Of a stretch of 64,000 nucleotides of DNA, positions 52,218-61,777 are shown piece after piece (the first letter of the stretch is position 1; every line of letters begins with the position of its first letter). The position numbers and the translations under genes were made by a program. The stretch covers positions 3,468,501 through 3,532,500 of the forward strand of contig NZ_CP109000.1 in assembly GCF_036226605.1 (NCBI RefSeq). The letters run 5' to 3'. Source of the stretch: Streptomyces sp. NBC_00704. Its GTDB lineage: Bacteria; Actinomycetota; Actinomycetes; Streptomycetales; Streptomycetaceae. A model generated the notes under the pieces. The model did no database searches. It was not told where the DNA came from and saw only the letters and a list, made by a program, of their open reading frames with translations.

Positions 52218-55200
52218 TCAGCCCGCGTCGTCGAACGTGGTGCCCGCCGCGATGGCCGCGATGCTGCGGCGCAGGCGGCGGGTGTCCAGGGACGACACCG
52301 AGGTCGCCGACCGCAGGTGGGCGTCGAAGAGGCCGTGGTGGGGGCGCAGGACGGCGGCGAGGGCGGGGTGCCGGCCGGCGAACTCGGTCAGGTCGGCGAG
52401 GTCCCTGGTGCCGGCGGTCGCCAGGGCCGTCAGGTCGGGGAGGCCGGGCAGCACGTCGGCCAGGCGGCCGGCGGAGGCGGCTCCCGCGAGGGCGAGGGCG
52501 AGGTCGCCGCCGGAGCGCGGCGGTCGGGCGATCAGGCGCTCGACGGCCAGCGTGCGGTAGCGGGCGCGCCACGGCGTCGCCGGGAACCAGTGCAGGGCGC
52601 GCGAGACGGCCGGGGCGTCGGCGAGGAGCGGTTCGCGGGCCGGGCGGTCGCCGATGCCGTGCACCGGGTGGCCTGCCGCGGCGAGCGCCTGGCAGGCGTG
52701 GCCCACCTCGCGCCACATGGCCCGGTCGTCCAGGACGATCTCCCGCGAGAGCAGCGTGACGACCCGGGCGTTGACCGCCGCGGCGACCGGTCCTGCGTGG
52801 TGCTGCTGCAACTGGCCCACCAGCCGCAGCAGCAGCACCGCCGACGGCAGGTCGACGCGGCCGGCCACCCGTTCCCAGCCGACCCTCTCCAGCATGTCGA
52901 GCACGGCCGAGGCCTTCTTCTCGTCGCCGAGGCTGATGAGGAGCGCGGCGAGCCCGACGGCCGGCTGGAGGTCGGCGATCAGCCCGAGCCGCAGGCGGCG
53001 TTCCGTCTTGGCGAGGTCGAGAATGCCCACGAGTTCGACCGCCCAACGGCGTTCCCACAGCGCCACGGTGCGCAGGACGTCCCGGATGACGCGCGGGTTG
53101 GAGAACGTGGTGATGAGCCGTTTCTTCAGCTCGAACGTCGTCTCGGTCCAGTCGGCGTTGCGGGGGTGGGCGGGCCCGATCCCGATCCGCGCGAGGTGCA
53201 GGGCCGCCATGTACTGCTCCGACGGGTTCTGGAGCAGCTGGAGTTCGTCGGTGAAGATCTTCATCAGGACGGCGTCGTCCGAGAGCCGCGTGTAGACGGC
53301 CCGGCCCAGTTCGGCGACCTGTTCCAGGACGGAGAGCATGCCGGTGGCGGCGAGCGGGTTCTGGTACATGGCCGAGCGCGTCTTCCACACCAGCCGCAGT
53401 TCCTCCGCGCCCTGGACGGCGGTGCGCATCGTGCGCTCGCCGTACGTGCCGAGGAGCCTGCGCACGAAACCCCGGTCGATGTCGCTGACGATGCTCAGGA
53501 ACTGGGTGAACTCCTCCCCCGTCCGGACGGTGTCGAGCCGGTCCGTCCACACGTCGGGCCGTCCGATCAGCCGGCCCGTCGCCCTCAGCAGGGCGGCGCC
53601 GGAGATGCCGTCGGTGTGCCGCATCGTGCGGGCGACCTCGCGGCAGGCCTCGGCGACGGCGACGGAGGAGGCGTTGGCCAGGCGCTGGGCCAGTTCGCCG
53701 GCGTGGAAGGTCCGGGCGTAGCGGAGCGCGGCCGTCGGGTAGAGGGCGCGGGCCAGGCGGTGGAACTCGGCCTGGGCGTCGGGCGGCGACCACACGCTCA
53801 TGCCGACCAGCAGGTCGTCGATGCCGACCTTCTCGCGCAGGTCGTGCAGGAACCCGGGGCCGAACTCGGGGTCGGCGCCGATCCACAGGGCGAGGCGGGG
53901 TCCCCACACGCGGCGGGAGGTGGTGAGCGCCTGGGCGACGATGTCGACCATCTGCTCCAGGCACCGCTCGCGGTAGCCGACCTGGGCCTCCCACAACCCC
54001 TTGACCAGGTGGTACTTCACGGACGGGCGGGGGTCCTTGACCAGCCAGTCCAGGACGGTCGCCTCGCCGAGCCCGTCGCCGAAGAGCTGGGCGAAGCTCC
54101 GGCCGCTCTGGTGGTAGGGGCTCTCCACGGCGTGGGTGACGGACAGCAGCATGCCCGCCGCCTTGGGATCGTTCTTGGTGGCGTCGGCGAGGCGGGCGAC
54201 GAGCGACGCGTCCGGGTCGTTGTCCTGCGTCCACACCAGGCCGCGGGTCTCCGCCGACAGCAGCAGACAGGCGCACCAGGCGTGCAGCCCCTGCACGACC
54301 CGCAGCAGCTCCACGGTCTCCATGGGGGTGGCTCGCCGGACGAGCGCGCGCAGCGCGCCCAGGTAGCGGGCGTTGTCGTGCCGGGTGTCGATGGCCCGTT
54401 TGAAGATCTCGTTGCGGTGCATGCCGGAGGTGCGCCGCAGTTCGTGCAGGGCGGTGATCACGTCGCGGGGGCTGCTGGCGTCCAGGGCGGGCTGGAGGAG
54501 GTCCTGGTGCTCGTCGATCATCGCGGACCACTCGGTGCGTTCGACGTGCCGGCGCAGCATCATCCCGGCGAGGATCACGGCGAAGCCGTCCTCGGCCCGG
54601 GGCCGGTAGGAGACCAGTTCCTCAGGGCCCGGCTCCTGGTCGACGGGGTGGTAGCCGGCGGCGTCCTCGTAGTGGACGGCGTCGTCGTCCGCCACCCGCC
54701 GCCACAGCCGCCGTTGCAGGCGCAGGGCGCGCAGCACGAGGAAGTAGTCGGCGGGGCGGGACGGGTCGAGACCGGTGACGACCTCCGCGACGCGTTTGAC
54801 GACGATCTCGTCGAGGTCGGCGTTCTGGAACCACTCGATCCGGTCGAGCAGGTGGAGCCGTTCCTGTGCGGTGCCCTCCCCGCTGGACAGGACGGCGTTC
54901 ACCTGGGCGCGCAGCCAGGTGAAGACGTCGTCGAGGTCGGGCGCGCCGGTGGACATGGCGTGCCGGATGCCGCGGATGACGGTGACGAGGTCGAGCAGCC
55001 GCAGCGTCGACGGCTCGTCCTTGAGGCGGTTGGTGAACTCCCGGATGACGTCCCCGGCGATCTCCTCGCTCAGGGAGGTGCCGAGGGCGGTGAGGCAGCG
55101 GGCCAGTTCGGCGGCCTGTGCCGTGCCGAGCCACTGGGCGAAGGCGCCGTGCCGGGTGCGTTCGAGGATCTCGGCGGCGACCTGGGCACGGTAGAGGCGG

Positions 55201-57422
55201 GCTCCGAGGAGCCTGGGCAGGACCTCGCCGCGCGCGTGGCGCATCAGCGTCTCCAACCTCGGCAGCAGCCGTTCGACGACCTCGGCGCGCAGCCGCTCCT
55301 CGCCGGGGACGGGCACGCGTTCGGGCTCTTCGCGGTCGTCGCCCGCCTCGTCCTCCTCCCGCATCTGAAGGACGCGCTGGAGGATGCGGGTGCTGTCCTC
55401 GACGCAGGGGATCCGGGCGAGGCCCTCTCCGTCGAGGGGCTCCACGCCGAGCGCGTCGCGCTGTTCCTCGGTGAGGTCGGCGAGCGTCTCCTCGGGGACG
55501 CCGGAGTGGATCAGGGAGGCCGCCGCCATGTCCGCCACCGCGTTCTGCTGGGCGATGCCGAGGCCGCCGAAGCAGGCCAGGACGGGGTCCTCGCTCCCCC
55601 CGCCGGTCATGATGCGGATGATCCGGTCCAGGTCGCGGCTGCCGTCGCCGCGCCGCACCTCGGCGAGCCCGGCCTCGCGCCGCGCCTCGCCGGGCCGCGC
55701 GAGGGCCACCGCCTTGACGAAGTCCTCCAGGTGGGGTCCGCCGACGACGGCCGGGACGACGTCCACGCTCTCCGTGCTCCACTCGAAGTTCGCGGAGACG
55801 TCGTACTCCAGCAGGGCGAGGACGCTGCAATGGAGGTCCTCCGAGACCAGCGGCAGCAGTTCGTCGACGGCCTTGTTGCCGCCCTGGAGGGGGAGCAGCC
55901 CGTCCAGGATCAGCAGACAGGGCCTGCCCTCCTCGCGCCGCGCCAGGTCGACGGCCCGCCGGGCGGCGTCGATCAGCGGGTCGCGGTCGGGCAGTTCGCC
56001 CCGGGTGGACCGGATCGCCTGGACCTGCCAGCCGCGTCGGCGCAGGTCCTCGGCGAGCAGCCGGGCGATCGTGCTCTTGCCGCTGCGCACGGTGCCGCCG
56101 ACGACGGCCACCACCCGTCTCGCCCGCCCGCTCTCCCTGCCCTTGCCGCCCTTGCCGCCTTTGCCGCCCTTGGCGTCCTTGCCGTGGAAGATCTCGCGGA
56201 GGTCGGCGACCTGCTTGACCACGGCGTCGCCCGGCCGGGCCGCCAGCGGCTGGACCACCCACCCCAGGGCGAGCAGTTCCTCGTGGTGGCGGGCGTGCTT
56301 CCATCCGGTCCACGCCTCGCCCCAGACGGCGGTGGCGGCCCCGTCGAGCGTGAGGGGGGCGGGCGGGCCGGGCACCGGTTCGCGCACCCCGCCGGGACGG
56401 GCCCTGACCCAGCCGCTCGCGGTGGGGGCGAGGAGTTCGGCGACGCCGATCAGCGCGAGCGCCTCGACCCGTCCGGTCAGGTCGGCGTCCGTCATCGGCG
56501 CGAGGGTCCGCTCCCGCGTCAGGACCCCGAAGGCGGGCAGCTCGGGCCGGGGCAGGCCGGTGAACCCGGCGAGGGCGTCGAGGGCGTGGCCGAGCCCGAC
56601 GGCCGGATCGGGGAGGAGACCGTCGGGCCATACCCCCACCGGGAGTTCGGGCCGCGCTCCGGGCTCGACGCCGCCGAACCGGTTCAGCAGCGCGACGGCC
56701 GCCTCCCGGGCCTCGATGAGAAAGGGCCCGGTCCATGCGACGGGTTCGATCCAGGCGGCTCCGCGGTCCGGTCCGGACGCGTCCGCGAGCGTGATCGCGA
56801 CGCGTCCGCCGGGCCCGTCCGCCACGGCCGCGTGCGGCGCGGGCCGCGCCGGCCGCGCGCCGGGCCCGTCCGCGCCGGCCCGCGCGGGGCAGTAAGCCCA
56901 CAACTCGGCCAGCTGGTCCGCGACTTCCCCGGCGAGCAGCGGCAGCAGCCGCCGCATCCGCGCACGCGCCGCCTCGACGGCGGTGGCGGCGGGGGCGGTG
57001 GGGGCGGTGGCGGTGGCGGTGGCGGTCTGACCGTCCCCGTGCGGTGCGTGGTCCTGGTCGGGCGCGTGGTGCTCGTCCCCGACGTGGTTCTCGTCCCGCG
57101 CGTGGTTCTCGGGCGGCGCTTCGGGCGGGTCCGCCGTCGCCGCCGTGCCCGAGGCCACGTCGACGAGGACGGTCAGACCGCTGTCGTCGGCCACCGTCAG
57201 CCATTCGGGCAGGGCGGCGAGGACGGCGTCGCGGTCCGGCCGGCCGAGCAGTTCGCCGAGCCAGCCGTCGCCGAGGCCGGACAGCGCGCTCTGCGCGGCG
57301 AGTTCCTCGTCGGCGAGGTCCCGCGCGGCCGTGCGGTTGAGCCACGTCAGCAGGCGGACCAGCCGGTCGCGGACGAAGGCGGTGCCGGGCACGGCGGCCG
57401 GGGAGAGGGGTGACACGGTCAT
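52218..57422 (-). CDS. Very large P-loop NTPase-like protein of unknown family
   Basis: 1734 residues from the ATG at 57422, with AGGAGGTAA 6 bases upstream. An N-terminal 400 residues include an acidic/His-rich linker (about 100-131). After a Lys-Gly tract (GKDAKGGKGGKGGKG, about 414-428) comes Walker A VVGGTVRSGKSTIARLL (442-457) and Walker B PCLLILDGLLP (Asp507). The last 1100 residues are alpha-helical and repeat-like, with LHELRRTSGMHRNEIFKRAI, LVSVTHAVESPYHQSGR-type segments and no recognised domain. It is the third gene of a leftward operon, 5 bases after the caspase-like gene. I would guess a scaffold or regulated ATPase for it; the function is unknown. Confidence 0.65.
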   Translation of the reverse strand: MTVSPLSPAAVPGTAFVRDRLVRLLTWLNRTAARDLADEELAAQSALSGLGDGWLGELLGRPDRDAVLAALPEWLTVADDSGLTVLVDVASGTAATADPPEAPPENHARDENHVGDEHHAPDQDHAPHGDGQTATATATAPTAPAATAVEAARARMRRLLPLLAGEVADQLAELWAYCPARAGADGPGARPARPAPHAAVADGPGGRVAITLADASGPDRGAAWIEPVAWTGPFLIEAREAAVALLNRFGGVEPGARPELPVGVWPDGLLPDPAVGLGHALDALAGFTGLPRPELPAFGVLTRERTLAPMTDADLTGRVEALALIGVAELLAPTASGWVRARPGGVREPVPGPPAPLTLDGAATAVWGEAWTGWKHARHHEELLALGWVVQPLAARPGDAVVKQVADLREIFHGKDAKGGKGGKGGKGRESGRARRVVAVVGGTVRSGKSTIARLLAEDLRRRGWQVQAIRSTRGELPDRDPLIDAARRAVDLARREEGRPCLLILDGLLPLQGGNKAVDELLPLVSEDLHCSVLALLEYDVSANFEWSTESVDVVPAVVGGPHLEDFVKAVALARPGEARREAGLAEVRRGDGSRDLDRIIRIMTGGGSEDPVLACFGGLGIAQQNAVADMAAASLIHSGVPEETLADLTEEQRDALGVEPLDGEGLARIPCVEDSTRILQRVLQMREEDEAGDDREEPERVPVPGEERLRAEVVERLLPRLETLMRHARGEVLPRLLGARLYRAQVAAEILERTRHGAFAQWLGTAQAAELARCLTALGTSLSEEIAGDVIREFTNRLKDEPSTLRLLDLVTVIRGIRHAMSTGAPDLDDVFTWLRAQVNAVLSSGEGTAQERLHLLDRIEWFQNADLDEIVVKRVAEVVTGLDPSRPADYFLVLRALRLQRRLWRRVADDDAVHYEDAAGYHPVDQEPGPEELVSYRPRAEDGFAVILAGMMLRRHVERTEWSAMIDEHQDLLQPALDASSPRDVITALHELRRTSGMHRNEIFKRAIDTRHDNARYLGALRALVRRATPMETVELLRVVQGLHAWCACLLLSAETRGLVWTQDNDPDASLVARLADATKNDPKAAGMLLSVTHAVESPYHQSGRSFAQLFGDGLGEATVLDWLVKDPRPSVKYHLVKGLWEAQVGYRERCLEQMVDIVAQALTTSRRVWGPRLALWIGADPEFGPGFLHDLREKVGIDDLLVGMSVWSPPDAQAEFHRLARALYPTAALRYARTFHAGELAQRLANASSVAVAEACREVARTMRHTDGISGAALLRATGRLIGRPDVWTDRLDTVRTGEEFTQFLSIVSDIDRGFVRRLLGTYGERTMRTAVQGAEELRLVWKTRSAMYQNPLAATGMLSVLEQVAELGRAVYTRLSDDAVLMKIFTDELQLLQNPSEQYMAALHLARIGIGPAHPRNADWTETTFELKKRLITTFSNPRVIRDVLRTVALWERRWAVELVGILDLAKTERRLRLGLIADLQPAVGLAALLISLGDEKKASAVLDMLERVGWERVAGRVDLPSAVLLLRLVGQLQQHHAGPVAAAVNARVVTLLSREIVLDDRAMWREVGHACQALAAAGHPVHGIGDRPAREPLLADAPAVSRALHWFPATPWRARYRTLAVERLIARPPRSGGDLALALAGAASAGRLADVLPGLPDLTALATAGTRDLADLTEFAGRHPALAAVLRPHHGLFDAHLRSATSVSSLDTRRLRRSIAAIAAGTTFDDAG

Positions 57423-57427
57423 ACGGG

Positions 57428-60400
57428 TTACCTCCTGCGGCCGTTCCGTGACATGCCGTGCTTCGCGCGGGTGCGGGCCCGCAGCAGGGCGGGCGCGCGG
57501 GACGTCGCCACCAGCAGGTCGGCGGACCCGTGCCACCCGGCCGGCGCGTCGTCCGCGCCGTGGACGAGCCCGACGGCCGCGTCTCCCCCACCGGGCACGG
57601 GAGAACCGCCTCCGGCGGGGTGGGAGACGATGCCGGTCGGCAGCCCGTCCAGCGGCCAGCGGGCCGTGCTGCCGTCGGCGACGCCGTAGGTGTCCAGCCA
57701 GTTCCCGTCCTGGTGGCCGCCCGCGACGACGAACCAGTCCGGCGTCAGATGGAGCGCGCGAAGGTCGTGCGGGAGCGCCGGGACCGCGCCCGCGAGGGCG
57801 GCCGCGCCGCCGACGAACGTGCACCCGCCGTCCGCGTCGACGACCACCGCCGTCTCGCCGTCCGAGGCCGCCGCGAGCCGGACCGGGTTCGGGCACAGCG
57901 CGACCCTTCGGGGCGGGCCCGCGGCGGCCGGGGACCAGCGGTGCACCACGCCGTCCTGCGTCGCCGCCCAGACGACCGGATCCTCGGGCGGACCGGCCAC
58001 GGCGACCGCGACGACCGTCCGCCGCAGCGACTCCCGGCCCAGCGGTTCGACCCCCGACGCCCCTACGGCCAGCAGTTCGACGTCCGCCCCGTCGCCCACC
58101 GCGAGGAAGCCGGCCGGGTGGCCCGCGCAGGGGCCCGGCAGCCGGCCCTTCCCTGCGCGCAGCACCCGGTCCGGGACCTCCGCGTCCGGGGCGCAGCGCA
58201 GCACCGTGCCGTCGGCCAGGACGACGAGCGCGTCGACGCCCCCGGCGGCCTCCGCACCCTTCTCATCCCCCGCACCCTTCTCGCCCTCCGTGCCCTCCGC
58301 GCCCTCGGCGCTCTCCAGGGCGTTCAGCGCGACGACGCGGCCCGCGAGCCGCCGGGACGTCCCCGGTTCGCCGCCTGCGCCGTCCCACCACCGCAGGGCG
58401 CCGTCGTCGTGGGCGGTGACGACGGTGCGGGGGCCGGGCTGCCCGGCGGCGGACACGCGCGTGATCGACGGCTGTTCGCGCCCGGCCCGCCGCGCCCAGC
58501 GCACCTCCAGCGTGCCGCAGGGCGCGTCGACGGGTCCGGCGGCCCGTGCGAGAGCGGTGAGTTCCTGCCGGGTGGCGGCCAGGGCGAGGGCGAAGCGGGC
58601 CTGGTGCGGTCGCGCCTGCCGTGGCTGGGCTGCGCGCACGGCGGCCCGTGCCGCCCGGTCGGGGCCGGTCAGCGCTTTGACGGTGCGGGTCAGGGTGGGC
58701 CGGGCGAGCGCGAGCAGGAAGCCGGGGTCGTCGAGGAGCCGGCCCGCGTCGCCGGCCTGGTCGGCGGCGGCGGCCGCGGCGAGGACGTCGAGGAGATGGT
58801 CCGGCACGCGTTCCCAGCCGGAGGCCGGGACGCCCGGGCCGACCTCGTCGAGGAGCCGGCGCAGCACGGCTCTTCGGGGGCCGGGCCCCGGGGCCGGCGC
58901 GGGCCGGTGACGCGGGCGCACCCCTTCGAGGGCGTCGCCGGGCCGGCGGCCGGGCAGCCGACGGCGCACGAGGAAGCTCCGGCAGGCGTCGAGGCAGCTC
59001 TCCAACTGCGCCGCCGTGACGGGGACTCCGCCGTGGCCGGCGGCGACGGAGGCCCAGGTCGGCAGGTCCAGGAAGAGGTCGTCGTGGAAGGAGCACAGGG
59101 CGTTCAGGACGTCGGCCGCCGCGCCTGCCGCCGCCGGCGCGAGGAACTCCCCGAGCGTGCGGCGCAGCAGGCCGTCGAGCCGTTCGACGACGGCCGCGGT
59201 CGCCTGGCCGAGGGGGTCGGCGCGCTCCCGGACCAGGACGTCCGCCGCCGTGGCGGCCGCCTCGAAGCAGCCGCCGCAGAGCCGTTCCAGGGGTGCGGCG
59301 TCCTTCGGCGGGAGGTGGCCGCCGTAGGCGAGCCGGGTGCGCAGGTACGCGCCGGCCGCCTCGGGGCCGCGGTGGGTCTCGTCGTCGAGGTCGACGGTCG
59401 TCGCGGCCGTGGGGCCGGGCAGCGGGCGCGCCGCGCCGAGGACCACCCGGACGTGGGGCAGCGCGGCCAGCGGCTCCACCAGGTCGGCCAGCACGGCGGC
59501 GGGCATGTCCGCCTCGTCGACATGGTCGACGACGACGCCCCGGGTCCTCCCGCCGTGGCCGCCGCCGAGTGCGGCCAGCAGGCCGGTGACGCCCTCGCCG
59601 GGGACGTCGAGCGCGCGGGCGATCTCGTCGGCGAGCCGCTCGGCGGTGCGGCCGCGCGCGTCGACCGCGGCCAGGGCGAGGTCGCCGGCGGGCAGGACGC
59701 CGTGCCGGGCCACGACCGGGAGCGCGGCGCGCAGTGCGGCGGTGGCGGTGGTGACGACGCGGCCGAGGACGGCGGTCTTGCCGCTGCCGTGGGAGCCGGT
59801 CAGCCACAGCGGCGGGGCGGCCCCGACGCCGGTGAGGTGGTCGATGACGGTGCGCAGCGCGCCGTCGCGTCCGGTGAAGTACCAGCCGGGCGCGTCCTGG
59901 CTGCGCACCCCGCGCGAGCTGCGGCTCCAGCCGGCCGGCAGCCAGTCGGGCGGGTCGGGCGGCATGAAGAGGGGGTTGGGCAGGGCCCGGCAGCGCGGGT
60001 CCTCGTATCCGGCGACGATCTTCGCCCGTTGCGAGGTCGTCGCCAGGTCGCCCTGGACGGACACCATCACGTCGGTGAGGCTCAGGTGCCGTCGGTCCAG
60101 GGAGGGGGCGGCGGTGCTGCGCAGCGCCGCGGTGAAGGCGTCGGAGAACACGGTCTGCCCCGCCGTCTCGGCCCGCCGGGCGGCTGCGACGACCCACAGG
60201 TCGAACTGTCCGTCGAGCGGCCGGTAGCGGGACTTCGACAGGGTGTCCAGCAGGGCCTGTTCCCCGCCGGGCGCGGCTCCGCAGGCGTCCAGGACCAGCA
60301 GCACCTGGGCGAGGTCGGCGCGCTCCTTCAGGGCCGCGAGCAGCGCGGCGGGCGGGAGCACGGCGCGGGGGTTGAGGGGGTCGGCGTTCTCGGGCGGGAC

Positions 60401-60766
60401 GAGCATCCACTCGTCCTCCAGCTGGTGGCCGTGCCCGGTCGCGTAGATCACCAGCGTCGCGGTCCGCTCGGGCGGCGCCCCGTCCGGGTCCGGGCCGCCC
60501 GGGTCCGGGCCGTCGGGGTCCGGGCCGTCGGGTGGGGCGCCTGCGGCGGGGCGGCTCCAGTCGTACAGGGCGTCGTAGAGGCCGAGGTGGGTGAGGGCGT
60601 CGCCGTCGCCGGGTCCGCCCGCCCCGGCGAACAGCTCGGTCAGGCCGAGCGCCGTCAGCTCGGCGCGGACGGCCGCCACCTCCTTCGGCAGCAGTTCCAG
60701 GTCGGCGAAGGTCCCGCCGTAGGCCGGGCGTCCCGAGACGCAGAAGTACCCCGCCCGCTCAGCCAA
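57428..60766 (-). CDS. Caspase-like protease fused to P-loop NTPase and beta-propeller
   Basis: 1112 residues from the TTG at 60766 (GAAGGTGG upstream), overlapping the hydrolase gene by 8 bases. The caspase (C14) half has the catalytic dyad: His112 in LVIYATGHGHQ and Cys162 in LLVLDACGA. A Pro-Asp-Gly repeat stands at about 79-97. A P-loop ATPase follows: YFTGRDGALRTV, Walker A WLTGSHGSGKTAV (324-331) and VVVDHVDEAD near 414, STAND-like. From about residue 760 the protein is a beta-propeller (TVVTAHDDGALRWWDG, LAVGDGADVELLAV, VVWAATQDGVVHRWSP). STAND-caspase proteins are sensors or executioners in bacterial conflict systems; substrate unknown. Confidence 0.8.
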   Translation of the reverse strand: MAERAGYFCVSGRPAYGGTFADLELLPKEVAAVRAELTALGLTELFAGAGGPGDGDALTHLGLYDALYDWSRPAAGAPPDGPDPDGPDPGGPDPDGAPPERTATLVIYATGHGHQLEDEWMLVPPENADPLNPRAVLPPAALLAALKERADLAQVLLVLDACGAAPGGEQALLDTLSKSRYRPLDGQFDLWVVAAARRAETAGQTVFSDAFTAALRSTAAPSLDRRHLSLTDVMVSVQGDLATTSQRAKIVAGYEDPRCRALPNPLFMPPDPPDWLPAGWSRSSRGVRSQDAPGWYFTGRDGALRTVIDHLTGVGAAPPLWLTGSHGSGKTAVLGRVVTTATAALRAALPVVARHGVLPAGDLALAAVDARGRTAERLADEIARALDVPGEGVTGLLAALGGGHGGRTRGVVVDHVDEADMPAAVLADLVEPLAALPHVRVVLGAARPLPGPTAATTVDLDDETHRGPEAAGAYLRTRLAYGGHLPPKDAAPLERLCGGCFEAAATAADVLVRERADPLGQATAAVVERLDGLLRRTLGEFLAPAAAGAAADVLNALCSFHDDLFLDLPTWASVAAGHGGVPVTAAQLESCLDACRSFLVRRRLPGRRPGDALEGVRPRHRPAPAPGPGPRRAVLRRLLDEVGPGVPASGWERVPDHLLDVLAAAAAADQAGDAGRLLDDPGFLLALARPTLTRTVKALTGPDRAARAAVRAAQPRQARPHQARFALALAATRQELTALARAAGPVDAPCGTLEVRWARRAGREQPSITRVSAAGQPGPRTVVTAHDDGALRWWDGAGGEPGTSRRLAGRVVALNALESAEGAEGTEGEKGAGDEKGAEAAGGVDALVVLADGTVLRCAPDAEVPDRVLRAGKGRLPGPCAGHPAGFLAVGDGADVELLAVGASGVEPLGRESLRRTVVAVAVAGPPEDPVVWAATQDGVVHRWSPAAAGPPRRVALCPNPVRLAAASDGETAVVVDADGGCTFVGGAAALAGAVPALPHDLRALHLTPDWFVVAGGHQDGNWLDTYGVADGSTARWPLDGLPTGIVSHPAGGGSPVPGGGDAAVGLVHGADDAPAGWHGSADLLVATSRAPALLRARTRAKHGMSRNGRRR

Positions 60767-61586
60767 GAGCCACCTTCAGCGACTCGCAGGTGCGGACGTT
60801 CTTCAGGTAGACGAGCGCGTCGTGGGCGGTGGCACGGGAGTTGGCGGCGTCCAGGTCGTGGATCTTCCCCGCGAACAGCCCGTCCAGCGTCTTGACGGTG
60901 GCGACGGCGTCCTCCTTCGCGGCGACGTTCACCCAGGTGTCGACGCCGGTGGGCCAGGGGGCGGGGCAGGCGTCGAGGTAGGGGTGCAGTTCGCGCAGGA
61001 CGGGCCGCATTCCGAGCGGTGAGCCGAGGGTGACGAGGGTGGTGGCGCTGGTGGGCCCGTGGGTGCGCAGCCAGTCGTAGGCCACGACGCTGCCGAGCGA
61101 GTGGGCGACGACGGCGCGGGGTCCGGTCTCCATCGCGGTGCTGAACTCGGCCTGCACCTTCTTCTTGAATTCCGGGTCCCGCAGATAGCGGGCCACCTGT
61201 TTGACGAACCCGAGAATCCTCGCGTTCGTGCCGCCGAGGATCTTGCGGGCCTGGAGGAGATCGATGGCCCACTGGACGCTTCTCGGCGCGTAACCGGCCT
61301 TGCCCGCCCGGTCGCTCGCGGGGTCGTCGACGCTTTCCGCGAAGGCGATCAGCAGTTCCTGTTCGAGGCCGGGTTCGAGGTCTGCGACCTCGTACTGCCA
61401 GGAGGGTCCCGCCTTCCCGTCGTTGTAGAGATGGCCGTAGAAGACACATTCGATCGTGAGACCGTCGGCCCCACGGAACCGCACGTTGCGCAGTCCCTCG
61501 CGCAATGCCGCCAGCCAGGTCTCGCGCATCTCGTCGCGACTCGACCTGTTGGCGAGAATTCCGTGCACGACGACGACGTCCGCCAT
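60759..61586 (-). CDS. Alpha/beta-hydrolase (lipase/esterase-like)
   Basis: 275 residues from the ATG at 61586 (GGTGG upstream). N-terminal strand VVVVHGILANRSSRDE contains the oxyanion His-Gly; the nucleophile elbow is VVAHSLGSVVAYDWL (Ser163), and a late His in RATAHDALVYL is well placed for the triad. GSPLGM follows in the pattern of PGAP1-like lipases. It is the first gene of the three-gene operon, cytoplasmic as no signal is seen. In conflict systems such a hydrolase could be the membrane-damaging effector or a substrate-processing enzyme; that is inference. Confidence 0.8.
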   Translation of the reverse strand: MADVVVVHGILANRSSRDEMRETWLAALREGLRNVRFRGADGLTIECVFYGHLYNDGKAGPSWQYEVADLEPGLEQELLIAFAESVDDPASDRAGKAGYAPRSVQWAIDLLQARKILGGTNARILGFVKQVARYLRDPEFKKKVQAEFSTAMETGPRAVVAHSLGSVVAYDWLRTHGPTSATTLVTLGSPLGMRPVLRELHPYLDACPAPWPTGVDTWVNVAAKEDAVATVKTLDGLFAGKIHDLDAANSRATAHDALVYLKNVRTCESLKVALG

Positions 61587-61777
61587 GAACCCACCACCCC
61601 CGGTTCGTCCCTGGCCACGATTATGACGACGCGGACCGCTTCGACACCCTGGCCCGCGCGAATTCGTCGCACCGGAGAGGAAGCCGGACGCGGCCGCACC
61701 CGCCGTCCCGCTTCTCCTTCACGGGAAAGAACGCAGGTGAGCGAAGGGCGGTCCGTATAAGCGCACATGACGTGACG
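61587..61777. promoter_or_regulatory. Promoter region of the hydrolase-caspase operon
   Basis: 191 bases upstream of the hydrolase start and downstream of the MFS stop, on the minus strand. It is richer in A/T than its surroundings near 61600-61640. It is the only place for the operon promoter; no operator is apparent. Confidence 0.4.

Noticed and set aside
52113..57413. A 1766-codon frame on the plus strand.
   Set aside because: It is the mirror of the minus-strand giant gene, produced by high GC at third positions. It has extreme Gly/Arg/Val content and no domain, while the minus strand has Walker motifs and a ribosome-binding site.
57458..60895. A 1145-codon frame on the plus strand.
   Set aside because: It is the antisense of the caspase-like gene, with no recognisable motif and low-complexity GAG/GGG text.
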